This document shows, one piece after another, positions 17,105 to 25,886 of a DNA stretch of 49,800 bases (the first letter of the stretch is position 1; each line of letters starts with the position of its first letter). Location of the stretch: positions 1 to 49,800 of the forward strand of contig JAJECO010000020.1 of the NCBI GenBank assembly GCA_022822005.1. The letters are read 5' to 3'. Under the pieces are notes generated by a model. The model searched no databases. It was given only the letters and a program-made list of their open reading frames with translations, and was not told the DNA's origin. Origin of the DNA: Candidatus Poribacteria bacterium. Lineage in GTDB: Bacteria > Poribacteria > WGA-4E > PCPOR2b. The position numbers and the translations under genes are program-made.

Positions 17105-18556
17105 ATGAAAACGATTATCACTTTATTCATCATTGGATTGACCGGAGTCTTGTTAAGTTGTGACGATGATACAGAAGAGATTACTTCGGTAGAAATCCCA
17201 ATCCTGCTCAAGAATGTGACGGCGGAAGGAACGTACTCAGTCAGTGTAACGATAACGGGCACTGGAATGAAGCCAATAAGCGCAGAGCAAGATCTGATTA
17301 TTCAGGCGGATAGGGATACCGTTCACATCACAGTTGATGACGTTCCTCGCGACGGGGAATGGGATGTCAGAATCGACATGCGCCTCAGTTCAAAAGATGA
17401 GACCGTTGTTTATCAGGGACACGGTCAGCTGCTCCTTTCAGGTCACGGTCTTGTCAATGTCTCGCCTATCACGGTGAATTCTACTGAACATCAATATGTT
17501 GCAAATTTTGAATTAACCAGCGATGTAAGGTTAACAGAGGAGGGGTATCTAAAGAATGCGCATATCGCCGTCGACGCGAGTCAATCAAAAGATACGATTT
17601 ACGGTATCTCCGCTGTCAAGTGGGACTGGGGAGATGGAGAACAGACCGAATATAGTCAAGAATTGACCGCCAAGCATACCTACATTAAAACGGGAGAATA
17701 TCTCGTTACGCTCACTGTGAAAAACAACGCACCTGTTCCTGAAAGCATGGTGTATCAAAGGGTAGTCACAGTTGCGGTTGAGCAAGAGATCCGTTTTGAA
17801 ACGGATGGAGCCGTCATGCATCTGATTCCTGCCGGAGACTTTGAGATGGGCGACCATTTCGGAGATGGGCAAAGCGATGAACGTCCGGTGCACACAGTTT
17901 ATCTGGATGCTTTTTATATGGACGAAACAGAAGTCACTAACGCTATGTACAGGGCATTTGTTGAGGCAACTGGATATAGCAACATCCCCTTTCACTGGAA
18001 CAAGGCGGATGATTTAGGGCGCTTGGGCAAACCTCATTTTCCGGTCATCTATGTGACCTGGTATGACGCGATGGCGTATGCGCAATGGGCGGGCAAACGG
18101 CTGCCCACGGAGGCTGAATGGGAATATGCCGCACGAGGTGGCCGCGTCGGTGGACGATATCCGTGGGGGAATGAGGCTAGCCATGCGCAAGCCAATTATA
18201 GCGGAGAAATTGAACCTGACATATGGTATTGGCCCGCACCTGTTAAGAGATTCCCTTCCAATGATTTCGGTTTGTACGATATGGCTGGCAATGTATGGGA
18301 GTGGTGTATGGATGAATATGATAAAGATTTCTACAGTACGAGCCCGAGAAATAATCCTGTGGCCGGTGGATTAATCGATAACGATTTTCGCACCCTGCCC
18401 GCCCATCGTGTCTGGCGTGGGGGTGCATGGGACGGTGGACCAACAAGCATAACCGTAAGCAACCGTTCTAAATCTGCTCCCAACTCACGTTTCCTGAAAA
18501 CAGGTTTCCGTTGCGTTTTCCCGCTAAACTCTCAACCATCAGAAGAAGTCCGTTAA
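17105..18556 (+). CDS. lipoprotein with PKD-like and FGE-sulfatase (SUMF1) domains
   Basis: The ATG at 17105 (AAGGAG 7 nt upstream; a second ATG at 17102 is only 4 nt away) gives 483 residues. The N-terminus MKTIITLFIIGLTGVLLSC is a lipoprotein signal with Cys19. A beta-rich region follows, then a PKD-like domain (about 150-245, with WDWGDGEQTEYS), then a formylglycine-generating-enzyme-like domain from about 255 to the end. Seen there: IPAGDFEMGD, MDETEVTNAMYRAFVEAT, RLPTEAEWEYAARGG, GLYDMAGNVWEW and a C-terminal TGFRCVFP. Most proteins with this domain are not true sulfatase activators, so the enzymatic role is open. Probably periplasmic. Confidence 0.87.
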   Translation: MKTIITLFIIGLTGVLLSCDDDTEEITSVEIPILLKNVTAEGTYSVSVTITGTGMKPISAEQDLIIQADRDTVHITVDDVPRDGEWDVRIDMRLSSKDETVVYQGHGQLLLSGHGLVNVSPITVNSTEHQYVANFELTSDVRLTEEGYLKNAHIAVDASQSKDTIYGISAVKWDWGDGEQTEYSQELTAKHTYIKTGEYLVTLTVKNNAPVPESMVYQRVVTVAVEQEIRFETDGAVMHLIPAGDFEMGDHFGDGQSDERPVHTVYLDAFYMDETEVTNAMYRAFVEATGYSNIPFHWNKADDLGRLGKPHFPVIYVTWYDAMAYAQWAGKRLPTEAEWEYAARGGRVGGRYPWGNEASHAQANYSGEIEPDIWYWPAPVKRFPSNDFGLYDMAGNVWEWCMDEYDKDFYSTSPRNNPVAGGLIDNDFRTLPAHRVWRGGAWDGGPTSITVSNRSKSAPNSRFLKTGFRCVFPLNSQPSEEVR

Positions 18557-18615
18557 CATGCAAGTGTGTCTAATGTTGATGGAGGAGATTTCGATGCTTC
18601 TCTTGGCAGATGAAA

Positions 18616-19776
18616 CTATCTGTTAGACGGTTTTTGGCGGTAACGATCGTACTTGGCATCGGTAAGTAGATCACTGAGATATACACGTTCCCCGTTAAGT
18701 TGATCGGAGACGTTCGCGCCAAGCACAGCGGCGAGGCTATTCATGCTACTCGCGAAGGTGCTCCGCAGCTGCCCTGAATCCCCTGTTTCAATCGCCTTGA
18801 GAAAAGAACGGCTGATCTGCTCTGTTGGGTCAACGCGCGGTCCGGTCGGCAGTGTGTGACGAACCGACTCTACTGATGGGGTTTCCGCTGGTGGATAGGG
18901 ACCATCGTAGTAGTAGGCGACCACATCGTTCCCCTCGAACTTCAGATGTCCGTGTGTCCAGAGTACGCTCTCGTAGCCGTCGCTATAGTAGGTTCGACGG
19001 AGCCGCGACAGGATGAGATTCGCGATGCAGCCACACGCAAAGCCGTATCTTACACTGTAGGCGTAGGGGTTATCCCCGCCATCAACGACATCTGCGGCAT
19101 CACGATGGACATAACTTGCTTCTACCCATGCAATATCACCGAACCAGTACCGCATAAGATCGGTTTGGTGGATCCCGCCTTCCACAACGGTCGCTCCAGA
19201 CCACTCATAGTTTGCTGTCCACACACGGTTGGCTGGACCGCCCAGTGTTTCGGTCTTCGTGTGCTTGGTCGAATGACCTTCCAGTGAACCGTTCACTATG
19301 GAAGTGCTCATCACAGGTTGTTTATCCGCAAGAAATTCCTGGACAGCTTCGTAGCGGGCATCGTAGCGCTGTTGGAAACCTACTGTGGAGATCACGCCGT
19401 TCTCTTTTATGGCACGCCCCATATCAATAGCTTCGTTCAGGTACAGGCTCATCGGCTTCTCAGCGAAAATATGCACTCCCGCATTCGCTGCTTGGATAAT
19501 CTCGCCTTTATGTACCCCCGGTGGCAGGGCGAAATAGATAGCGTCCAACGATTGTTCTGCCAGGGTCGCCCCAAAATCTGTCGCAGTATGGATGCCGTCA
19601 ATTTGAAATCCGTCCACATATTCTTGGATTTTCGCCTCATTCAGGTTATCCTCGAAGGCATCGATTAGCGCTGCGATCTTGACAACTCCCTCACTTTGAA
19701 GCTTCCACAGTGCGCTCAGATGCTGTAGGCCGCGTTGTCCGAGACCGATGATCCCAACACGAGTTGGTTGGCTCAT
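18616..19776 (-). CDS. Gfo/Idh/MocA family oxidoreductase
   Basis: Starts at the ATG at 19776 (MSQPTRVGIIGLGQRG, AAAGGA 8 nt upstream), 386 residues; the ATG two codons earlier lacks spacing. Rossmann motif GLGQRG is at about 11-16, EKP motif AEKPMSLY near 112-119, then VVEGGIHQTDLMRYW with the D/H pair of the substrate site. It is the last gene of a four-gene minus-strand unit: lactonase-like, IlvD/Edd dehydratase, CMD protein, then this one. By context it could oxidise the sugar that enters that pathway, although it lies at the downstream end. Substrate is not predictable from sequence. Confidence 0.9.
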   Translation of the reverse strand: MSQPTRVGIIGLGQRGLQHLSALWKLQSEGVVKIAALIDAFEDNLNEAKIQEYVDGFQIDGIHTATDFGATLAEQSLDAIYFALPPGVHKGEIIQAANAGVHIFAEKPMSLYLNEAIDMGRAIKENGVISTVGFQQRYDARYEAVQEFLADKQPVMSTSIVNGSLEGHSTKHTKTETLGGPANRVWTANYEWSGATVVEGGIHQTDLMRYWFGDIAWVEASYVHRDAADVVDGGDNPYAYSVRYGFACGCIANLILSRLRRTYYSDGYESVLWTHGHLKFEGNDVVAYYYDGPYPPAETPSVESVRHTLPTGPRVDPTEQISRSFLKAIETGDSGQLRSTFASSMNSLAAVLGANVSDQLNGERVYLSDLLTDAKYDRYRQKPSNR

Positions 19777-19834
19777 ATACAATTCCTTTCCTCAACAATA
19801 GGTTTCTGAAGTCCATGCTTGAAAACAGCGCAAG

Positions 19835-20212
19835 TTACGTATCTGACGCTTTGAAGATCTCAGCCGTTTTTTCCAGGCCGTCCCATGCAGCGGCAAACCC
19901 GGCATACGCAGCCACCTGAAAAAACACTTCAATGATTTCCGCTTTCGTTGCGCCGTTGTTCAACGCCATTTCAATGTTAAGTTCTAACGCATTTACCCGA
20001 CCTAAAGCTGCCAAAACCGCAATGCTACAGAGACTGCGCGTCCTTAAATCCAAGTTGGGACGACTCCAGATCTCACCCCCAACAGTCCCCATTACACACC
20101 TTTCAAAGTCCGGGGACAACGACTTAAATTTTTCTCTTAAGGAATCTATCTTATCGTGACCAACCATTTTTGAAAACTGTTCAATACCCTTTTGGTATTG
20201 TTCGTCGAGCAT
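19835..20212 (-). CDS. carboxymuconolactone decarboxylase-like (CMD) protein
   Basis: A small all-helical protein of the CMD/AhpD superfamily, 125 residues. Seen: RSLCSIAVLAALGRVNAL, ALNNGATKAEIIEV and HxxG-like FFQVAAYAGFAAAWDGL, the signature of the gamma-carboxymuconolactone decarboxylase group. The AhpD CxxC pair is missing, so it is not a disulfide peroxidase partner. The histidine normally two residues before the ALNNG helix (as in LRLHLRGALNNG-type members) is replaced by Asn (LNIEMALNNG), so decarboxylase activity is doubtful. It is third in the sugar-acid operon, 51 bp after the dehydratase. Confidence 0.86.
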   Translation of the reverse strand: MLDEQYQKGIEQFSKMVGHDKIDSLREKFKSLSPDFERCVMGTVGGEIWSRPNLDLRTRSLCSIAVLAALGRVNALELNIEMALNNGATKAEIIEVFFQVAAYAGFAAAWDGLEKTAEIFKASDT

Positions 20213-20263
20213 TCCGTTTTTCTCCTTTGATTATGTGACACCTTCGGAAGTACTGCGGTCTGA

Positions 20264-21958
20264 TTAGAGGAAGTCAAAGTCGCAGCCGAGGTGCGCCTGT
20301 TCGATGTGCTGGGTATATAGCAACCCGTAGCCTCGCTTGAAGTGCGGTTTCGGCAACACAAGCCGTTCGTTTCGTTCTGCTAACTCGGCCTCATCTACTA
20401 ACAACTCCAACCGCTTGCTTGGAACATCTAACTCAATCATATCTCCATCTTCTACCAACGCCAACGGTCCTCCGATAGCTGCTTCGGGTGCGATGTGGAG
20501 CACAATCGTGCCGAATGCGGTTCCACTCATCCGAGCATCGGAGATGCGAACCATATCTTTAACACCAGCACGCAAGAGCTTCTTCGGAATTGGCAGATAG
20601 CCTGCCTCCGGCATCCCTGGACCTCCGATGGGACCCGCGTTCTGCAGGACGATGACATGATCAGGGGTGACCGGCAGATCGGGATCGTCAATGCGCTTGT
20701 GCAGGTCATCAAGGGACTTGAAGACGACAGCGGGACCCCGATGCGTTAATAGTTCGGGTGAAGCCGCCGATCGCTTAATCACCGCGCCTTCCGGTGCTAA
20801 GTTTCCAAAAAGACTGGCGAGTGTTCCAGATTCAAACAGCGGTTCTGTTCTGGATTTGATGACATCCTGCCACGCTGGTGGATCGGGCACCCGTGAAAGA
20901 TTTTCCCCGATGGTACTCCCAAGTACCGTCCGGGCATCTCGGTGGAGGACATCTTCGAGTACCTTCATCACCACAGGAATCCCGCCGGCTTTGAAGAGAT
21001 CTTCCATGTAATACTCCCCACTCGGCTTGAGATTCACCAAAACTGGGGTCTCATCGCTGATTCGGTCGAAGTCGGTGAGGTCAAGTTTGATGCCGAGCCG
21101 CCGTGCGATTGCAGTCAGGTGGATCACCCCATTCGTCGAACCGCCAATCGCCATAAGGAGGCGGATAGCATTCTCAAAAGACTGTTCTGTCAGCAGCTTC
21201 GATGGCTTTAGGTCGTTTTTTATCATTGAGACAATCGTTCTGCCTGCAGCTTCTGCATGGCGGCGGCGTTCCGCCATCACGGCGGGAATAGCAGCCCCAC
21301 CGGGTAACATCAATCCGAGCGCCTCCGCCAACGCTGCCATTGTGCTTGCTGTTCCCATCACCATACAGGTACCCGTGCTCGAACACAAGCGGCTTTCAAC
21401 CTCCTCCACTTCGTCCGCAGCCAAGCGTCCAGCGCGATACTCACCCCAGAATCGGCGGCAATCGGTACAGGCTCCGAGTCGTTGTCCCTGATAATCACCG
21501 GTGATCATCGGTCCAGCAACCAGACAGATTGCTGGACGATCCGCACTTGCGGCGCCCATCAGCTGTGCGGGTACGGTCTTATCGCACCCGCCCAATAGAA
21601 CAACCCCATCCATCGGCTGGGCACGAATCATCTCCTCGGTATCCATCGCCATCAGGTTGCGAAACATCATTGTGGTCGGCGCTGTGAACATCTCCCCAAG
21701 CGAAATCGTCGGGAACTCAATCGGCAGTCCACCGTGAGATAATACGCCTCGCTTCACTGCTTCAATAAGATCAGCAAAATTGTGATGACAGCTATTGAAG
21801 CCGCTGAAGGTATTGATGATCCCAACGATCGGGCGTTCCAGTTCCGCATCCGAATACCCCATCGCTTTCGCGAACGCTTTGCGGATGTAGACGCTGAACT
21901 CAGGATCTCCGTAGTTTGTTAAGCCCCTCTTTAGACCTGATGCGTTTCTTGTTTGCAT
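20264..21958 (-). CDS. IlvD/Edd family sugar-acid dehydratase
   Basis: Fe-S dehydratase that converts an aldonate to a 2-keto-3-deoxy acid (arabinonate/xylonate dehydratase type), or 2,3-dihydroxy acids in IlvD. The 564-residue product has the three [2Fe-2S] cysteines of the pentonate dehydratases: C57 (FNSCH), C125 (GGCDKT) and C198 (GTCMVMGTAS). The segment GACTDCRRFWGEYRAG is characteristic of the sugar-acid branch and absent from IlvD of isoleucine/valine synthesis, and no other ilv gene is near. It lies 4 bp after a COG3618-type lactonase-like gene, which supports a lactone to aldonate to keto-deoxy acid sequence. Substrate (L-arabinonate, L-fuconate or similar) undecided. Confidence 0.9.
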   Translation of the reverse strand: MQTRNASGLKRGLTNYGDPEFSVYIRKAFAKAMGYSDAELERPIVGIINTFSGFNSCHHNFADLIEAVKRGVLSHGGLPIEFPTISLGEMFTAPTTMMFRNLMAMDTEEMIRAQPMDGVVLLGGCDKTVPAQLMGAASADRPAICLVAGPMITGDYQGQRLGACTDCRRFWGEYRAGRLAADEVEEVESRLCSSTGTCMVMGTASTMAALAEALGLMLPGGAAIPAVMAERRRHAEAAGRTIVSMIKNDLKPSKLLTEQSFENAIRLLMAIGGSTNGVIHLTAIARRLGIKLDLTDFDRISDETPVLVNLKPSGEYYMEDLFKAGGIPVVMKVLEDVLHRDARTVLGSTIGENLSRVPDPPAWQDVIKSRTEPLFESGTLASLFGNLAPEGAVIKRSAASPELLTHRGPAVVFKSLDDLHKRIDDPDLPVTPDHVIVLQNAGPIGGPGMPEAGYLPIPKKLLRAGVKDMVRISDARMSGTAFGTIVLHIAPEAAIGGPLALVEDGDMIELDVPSKRLELLVDEAELAERNERLVLPKPHFKRGYGLLYTQHIEQAHLGCDFDFL

Positions 21959-21962
21959 AGTA

Positions 21963-22997
21963 TCACGCGTCTTGTAGATCTATCCGGTATACCCGGGTAG
22001 CGGTATCATGAAACATAGCGGCGCGCTCGTCCGCTGAGTAGCCAGAGGATAGCCGCTTGAATGCATTATACATCACGTTGTAGGAATACGAGACCTTATC
22101 CACCGGGAAATTGCTCTCAAACATACAGCGGTCGGGACCGAACTGCTCGATACAGTAATTCATTAGGGGTGCCATATCCGCTGCGAGCTCTTCCGAACCA
22201 GCGGGTGTTTCTCTCTCGTGCCAGTCGAAACCGGTGCGAGGCATTCCGATACCCCCAAGTTTCATGTTGACATTGGGGCACGCCGCGACAGCAGCAATGC
22301 CGTTCCGCCAGGTTGTAAGCACTTCGTCATCACGATTAGCATACGGACCTACCCGTAGTAACCCTCCAATGTGATTGAGAATAATGGTTAGGTTGGGCAC
22401 CGCTTGGGCGAAATCAGCCAGCTCAGGTAGCTGCGGAAAGTACATCCAAGCCTCAAAGGACATGCCCATATCTGCGAGAACACGCGCACCGGCGCGAAAA
22501 TTGTCGGTAGCCAGTTGCCCCGCCATTCTGTGAGCGCTCGTGTTTTCGATTTCAGGATGGGGGTCCCAAGTTACGGCATGGCGTATACCACGAAACCGGT
22601 TAGGACTGGCTGCCTGCAACGCCTGGAGGACCGGCTCAACACGCGCTCCGAGGTTCAGGTTGGCGTGACCGACGATTGCGGACGCAGCCCGGCAGGGACC
22701 GTATAAGCCACTTGCACTGGCAGCAGCTAAGCCCTGCACAAATTCGACCTCACCTACTGGACGCATCTCCTCCGGTCCATCTGCACGGTACATCGCTCTT
22801 GCCTCAACAAATACGGTGGAACGCACGTTGTGACCGCTGTTCACGTCATCAGCAAGTTCATGTAGCAGGTATCGTTGATAGGGAACCCGCTCCGTCCGGA
22901 AGTCCCAGAAGTGGTGATGCGGATCACATATAGGAATCTCAGGTTCTAAGGTTGGTTCCGGGCTTAGAGCAAGCCAGTCATTGCCTCCAAATGGCAT
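21963..22997 (-). CDS. amidohydrolase 2 family protein (COG3618-type lactonase-like)
   Basis: A TIM-barrel metal hydrolase of 344 residues. The N-terminal metal motif ICDPHHHFWD (about 23-32) is the form found in L-fuconolactonase and 2-pyrone-4,6-dicarboxylate hydrolase relatives. Later ligands are FVEARA near 64, ILNHIGG near 215 and FESNFPVD near 288-295. GGAGG lies 7 nt before the ATG. It heads the operon; 4 bp separate it from the dehydratase. In L-fucose and L-rhamnose catabolism such an enzyme opens the sugar lactone before dehydration, so the same step is inferred here. Confidence 0.86.
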   Translation of the reverse strand: MPFGGNDWLALSPEPTLEPEIPICDPHHHFWDFRTERVPYQRYLLHELADDVNSGHNVRSTVFVEARAMYRADGPEEMRPVGEVEFVQGLAAASASGLYGPCRAASAIVGHANLNLGARVEPVLQALQAASPNRFRGIRHAVTWDPHPEIENTSAHRMAGQLATDNFRAGARVLADMGMSFEAWMYFPQLPELADFAQAVPNLTIILNHIGGLLRVGPYANRDDEVLTTWRNGIAAVAACPNVNMKLGGIGMPRTGFDWHERETPAGSEELAADMAPLMNYCIEQFGPDRCMFESNFPVDKVSYSYNVMYNAFKRLSSGYSADERAAMFHDTATRVYRIDLQDA

Positions 22998-23529
22998 AAA
23001 AGCACCTCCATCTTGGTATAGGTTTTATATTACGAAAAGAAAGTCGTTTAGCGATTCGGGCGCGGATTACTGCACGTGTTCCGTGTTACGCTTGATAGTT
23101 ACTGTTTTCTTTGCAGCGCGACTTAGGAATTCGGCTTATTATATCACTCTTTCTCAATATTAGCGACAAAACAATGTGATTGCGGGCAGGTCGCATTTCT
23201 GTTGTAAAATTGATAGCGTATTGATAAGATAATTGTAGAAACCTCGTTTATCGGGCGCACCTCCCAAGGTCAAATCTAAAATGGGACTTACGCACTTCGA
23301 TTGCAAAAATCGTGTCCTTTTTCATAATGCTTAGGACTTTAACATCCGAAAATATAATTTCAATCGCAGACACGTTCCCAACCTGTGATCACAACATCGC
23401 TTTTCCCAAGGCGCAAATTGATTAACCGCATAAGTTCTACAAAAATTGAGTACATGTGAATTCTTGTCCCTGACGCGAGTTTAATCTCCTTAAACCATGC
23501 TTCCAATTCCCAGATGTGGAGAACGCACT
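22998..23529. other. 532-bp intergenic region between divergent genes
   Basis: It separates the minus-strand sugar-acid operon from the plus-strand DRG-like GTPase and should hold promoters for both. I see no near-consensus sigma70 or sigma54 site. It contains the third copy of a short dispersed motif (GGGACTTACGCACTT, 23283-23297) and a stretch AGAAACCTCGTTTAT (23237-23251) that recurs at 38106-38119 next to MITE-B copy 2. No coding frame is supported. Confidence 0.5.
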
Positions 23530-24474
23530 ATGCCAATGTCTCACAAAGTGATGAAGCAGAAAATCAAGAGGCGATTGAAGGGAAAGGTGGGCAAGGAGAA
23601 GCAGGCGGAACTCCATCGAATCATCGAGGAGTTACCTAACTATCGCAGTGGACCCTATGCCGATCTTCGCAAGTCTCTCAATGAAGAAATCCAACAACAG
23701 AACAAGCGCGCGAAGGTGCAACACAAAGACACTTTGGCTGTTGAGAAAGAAGGGCACTTCCAGATGGCACTGGTGGGTGCCCCCAACGCCGGAAAATCTG
23801 CATTGCTCAAGGCACTCTCTCGCAAACAGATAAAAGTTGCTGATTACGCTTTCACCACGTTGAAACCCATACCGACAAGGGTGGATTGCGGTGGATTGTG
23901 GATTCAATTGGTTGAAATTCCGGGGCTAATCGCGGGGGCAACGGAGGGGCGAGGAGGGGGACAAGCCTTACTCAGCGTAGCAGCGAACGCTGATGGTCTA
24001 ATGATCGCACATGACCTGAATGCTAACCCACAAGAACTGAACATCATTCTAACAGAATTGTCCAAAACAAAATTACCCCAACCTTTGTTAATTGTATACA
24101 CAAAAGTCGATAATCCCGATGCCGAAAGCCGTTTAAGAGCGGTCCAGACGCGATTCTCTCAATTCAAAAGTGTTGCCGTCTCGGCAGAGCAGAACTTGCA
24201 TCTTGAAGCACTGAAAGAAGCCATGCGAGCATCCACAGGGTTGATCCGTGTATTTCCACGTTCAAATCAAGCTGGAAGTAAACCCGATGAGAAACCGGTG
24301 GTAATCCCTATCGACAGCACTATCGAAGATTTCGCACGTAAAATTCACAAGGATATTGCCCGAAAATTGAAACACGCCAAAGTTTGGGGAAGTTCCGTGA
24401 AATTTCCCGGTCAGCAGGTTGGAAAAGGACATGTGTTGTCGGACATGGATATTGTAACCCTTTATACAACTTAG
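23530..24474 (+). CDS. DRG/Rbg-like GTPase with C-terminal TGS domain
   Basis: Translation-associated P-loop GTPase, 314 residues. A basic, helical N-terminal region (about 1-70) precedes G1 GAPNAGKS (83-90), a switch region with TTLKPIP, G3 as EIPGL (usual DxPG), GATEGRGGG, G4 TKVD and G5-like VSAEQN. From about 235 a TGS domain follows (IDSTIEDFARKIHKDIARKLK...GQQVGKGHVLSDMDIV). This order and the GRGGG motif match the DRG branch of eukaryotes and archaea more than bacterial Obg, which has a glycine-rich N-terminal domain absent here. The start at 23530 follows GGAG at 9 nt. Monocistronic by position. Confidence 0.85.
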   Translation: MPMSHKVMKQKIKRRLKGKVGKEKQAELHRIIEELPNYRSGPYADLRKSLNEEIQQQNKRAKVQHKDTLAVEKEGHFQMALVGAPNAGKSALLKALSRKQIKVADYAFTTLKPIPTRVDCGGLWIQLVEIPGLIAGATEGRGGGQALLSVAANADGLMIAHDLNANPQELNIILTELSKTKLPQPLLIVYTKVDNPDAESRLRAVQTRFSQFKSVAVSAEQNLHLEALKEAMRASTGLIRVFPRSNQAGSKPDEKPVVIPIDSTIEDFARKIHKDIARKLKHAKVWGSSVKFPGQQVGKGHVLSDMDIVTLYTT

Positions 24475-24520
24475 CAGGTACCACAAACGCGAAGTGCCGA
24501 ATGCAAACTTGTCACCCAGT

Positions 24521-24547
24521 AAGTAGGTGAGATTATTTCACCTACTT
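24521..24547 (+). terminator. hairpin downstream of the DRG-like gene, possible terminator
   Basis: AAGTAGGTGA (24521-24530) and TCACCTACTT (24538-24547) are perfect 10-bp inverted repeats with a 7-nt loop, 46 nt after the stop codon. There is no T tract after it, so termination is uncertain; it may instead be a processing or regulatory element for the aminotransferase gene. Confidence 0.35.
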
Positions 24548-24588
24548 GGCACGAAATACTCGCTCAATCCCATTGTTGGACATCTATC

Positions 24589-25824
24589 ATGAACCATCGC
24601 CACCCCTCTCCTATAGACAAGCAGCCAACATCTGCTGCGTTATCGGACGAAACTCCAGACTTCGACGCAGTCCGAAATGATTTTCCAAGGGCAAGGACCG
24701 CTGCCTACTTCGATAACGCCTCGTCACATCCACTCAGTGTCCACTCTGCCGCAGCCTTGCATCGCTATGTCGACTGGGTCACCCATGAGGTCGGTGAACC
24801 GTGGTGGCCCTCCTGGGCAGGATCACGAGACGACGCGAAGCATCTATTCGCCAAACTTATTAATGCGCGTCCCGAAGACATCGCTTTCGCTCGTAGTGCT
24901 GTCGAAGCAGAAAGTAATCTGCTGAACGGTATGCGGGAGCACCTCGCCGGTGGCAATATTGTCACACACGACCTGCATTATGCTGCGTCGCTCTACAACT
25001 ACAAGATGCGGGAACAGGAATCCGCATGTCCACGCAGAGGGGATGGTGAAAGTCTGCACATCGTCAAGCACCGAGATTGGCAGATCGACTACCGCGACAT
25101 GGAACGTGCGATCAATGACAATACTAAACTGGTTTCTATCACGCTGGTGTCGAATGTGAACGGCTATTTGTCGGATGTAAAGGCAATCAGCGACCTCGCA
25201 CACGCGCACGGTGCCTATCTCTATGTTGATATTATTCAGGGGGTCGGGGCAGTGCCGGTCGATGTGCAGGCGATGGGCATCGACTTCGCTGCGTGTTCTA
25301 CTTTTAAGTGGCTTATGGGAGTTAAAGGGTTTGGCTTCCTTTACGTCCGATCGGAGCTTCAGGAGACGGTCGTGAAACCGACGCAGCACTGTGGTGGTTT
25401 GGGTTTTAACTATGCCCCCTGGGTTGAAGAACCTGACCCAGATAGCGCGGACTACGCTTTTTCACCGACCCCCGGTCCCTCATGTTACGAAGTTAGTTAT
25501 CCGTCCTATGAAGGTGCCATCTGTGCACAGGAGAGCCTCAAGTACATCCTCCGGTTGGGAGTCGACAATATCCGCAGTCATGCGCGGGGGCTCACTGACC
25601 GCCTAATGGAGGAACTTCCCTCACTCGGTTATACCCCTATCACCCCCAAGGGGAACGAAAGCCCTATAGTGGCTTTTGCGGTCCCCGATCCAGCAGCAAC
25701 TATGGCGAAACTCAGAAATGCCGGCGTCCATGTCGCAATGCGCTATGGCAACAAGATGCGAATCGCCCCCTCTGTCTTTAATAACCAAGAGGATGTCTCC
25801 CGTCTGTTAGAAGCACTGGCATAG
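24589..25824 (+). CDS. class V aminotransferase family PLP enzyme
   Basis: Pyridoxal-phosphate enzyme of the cysteine desulfurase/isopenicillin N epimerase-like group, 411 residues, cytosolic. Seen: AYFDNASSHPLS near 40 (substrate entry loop), RSAVEAESNLLNG, the region LYVDIIQGVGAVPVDVQAMGID with the cofactor aspartate, and the PLP lysine in STFKWLMGVKGFGFLYV near 242. The SufS/IscS active-site cysteine loop is not evident, so desulfurase activity is unlikely. The next gene begins 62 bp later in the same direction. Substrate unknown. Confidence 0.87.
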   Translation: MNHRHPSPIDKQPTSAALSDETPDFDAVRNDFPRARTAAYFDNASSHPLSVHSAAALHRYVDWVTHEVGEPWWPSWAGSRDDAKHLFAKLINARPEDIAFARSAVEAESNLLNGMREHLAGGNIVTHDLHYAASLYNYKMREQESACPRRGDGESLHIVKHRDWQIDYRDMERAINDNTKLVSITLVSNVNGYLSDVKAISDLAHAHGAYLYVDIIQGVGAVPVDVQAMGIDFAACSTFKWLMGVKGFGFLYVRSELQETVVKPTQHCGGLGFNYAPWVEEPDPDSADYAFSPTPGPSCYEVSYPSYEGAICAQESLKYILRLGVDNIRSHARGLTDRLMEELPSLGYTPITPKGNESPIVAFAVPDPAATMAKLRNAGVHVAMRYGNKMRIAPSVFNNQEDVSRLLEALA

Positions 25825-25886
25825 GCAACATAGCAGCAGGTGGGAATCAGACGGTACTATAAACAAGCTTTGGTCAAGGAGGAAAC

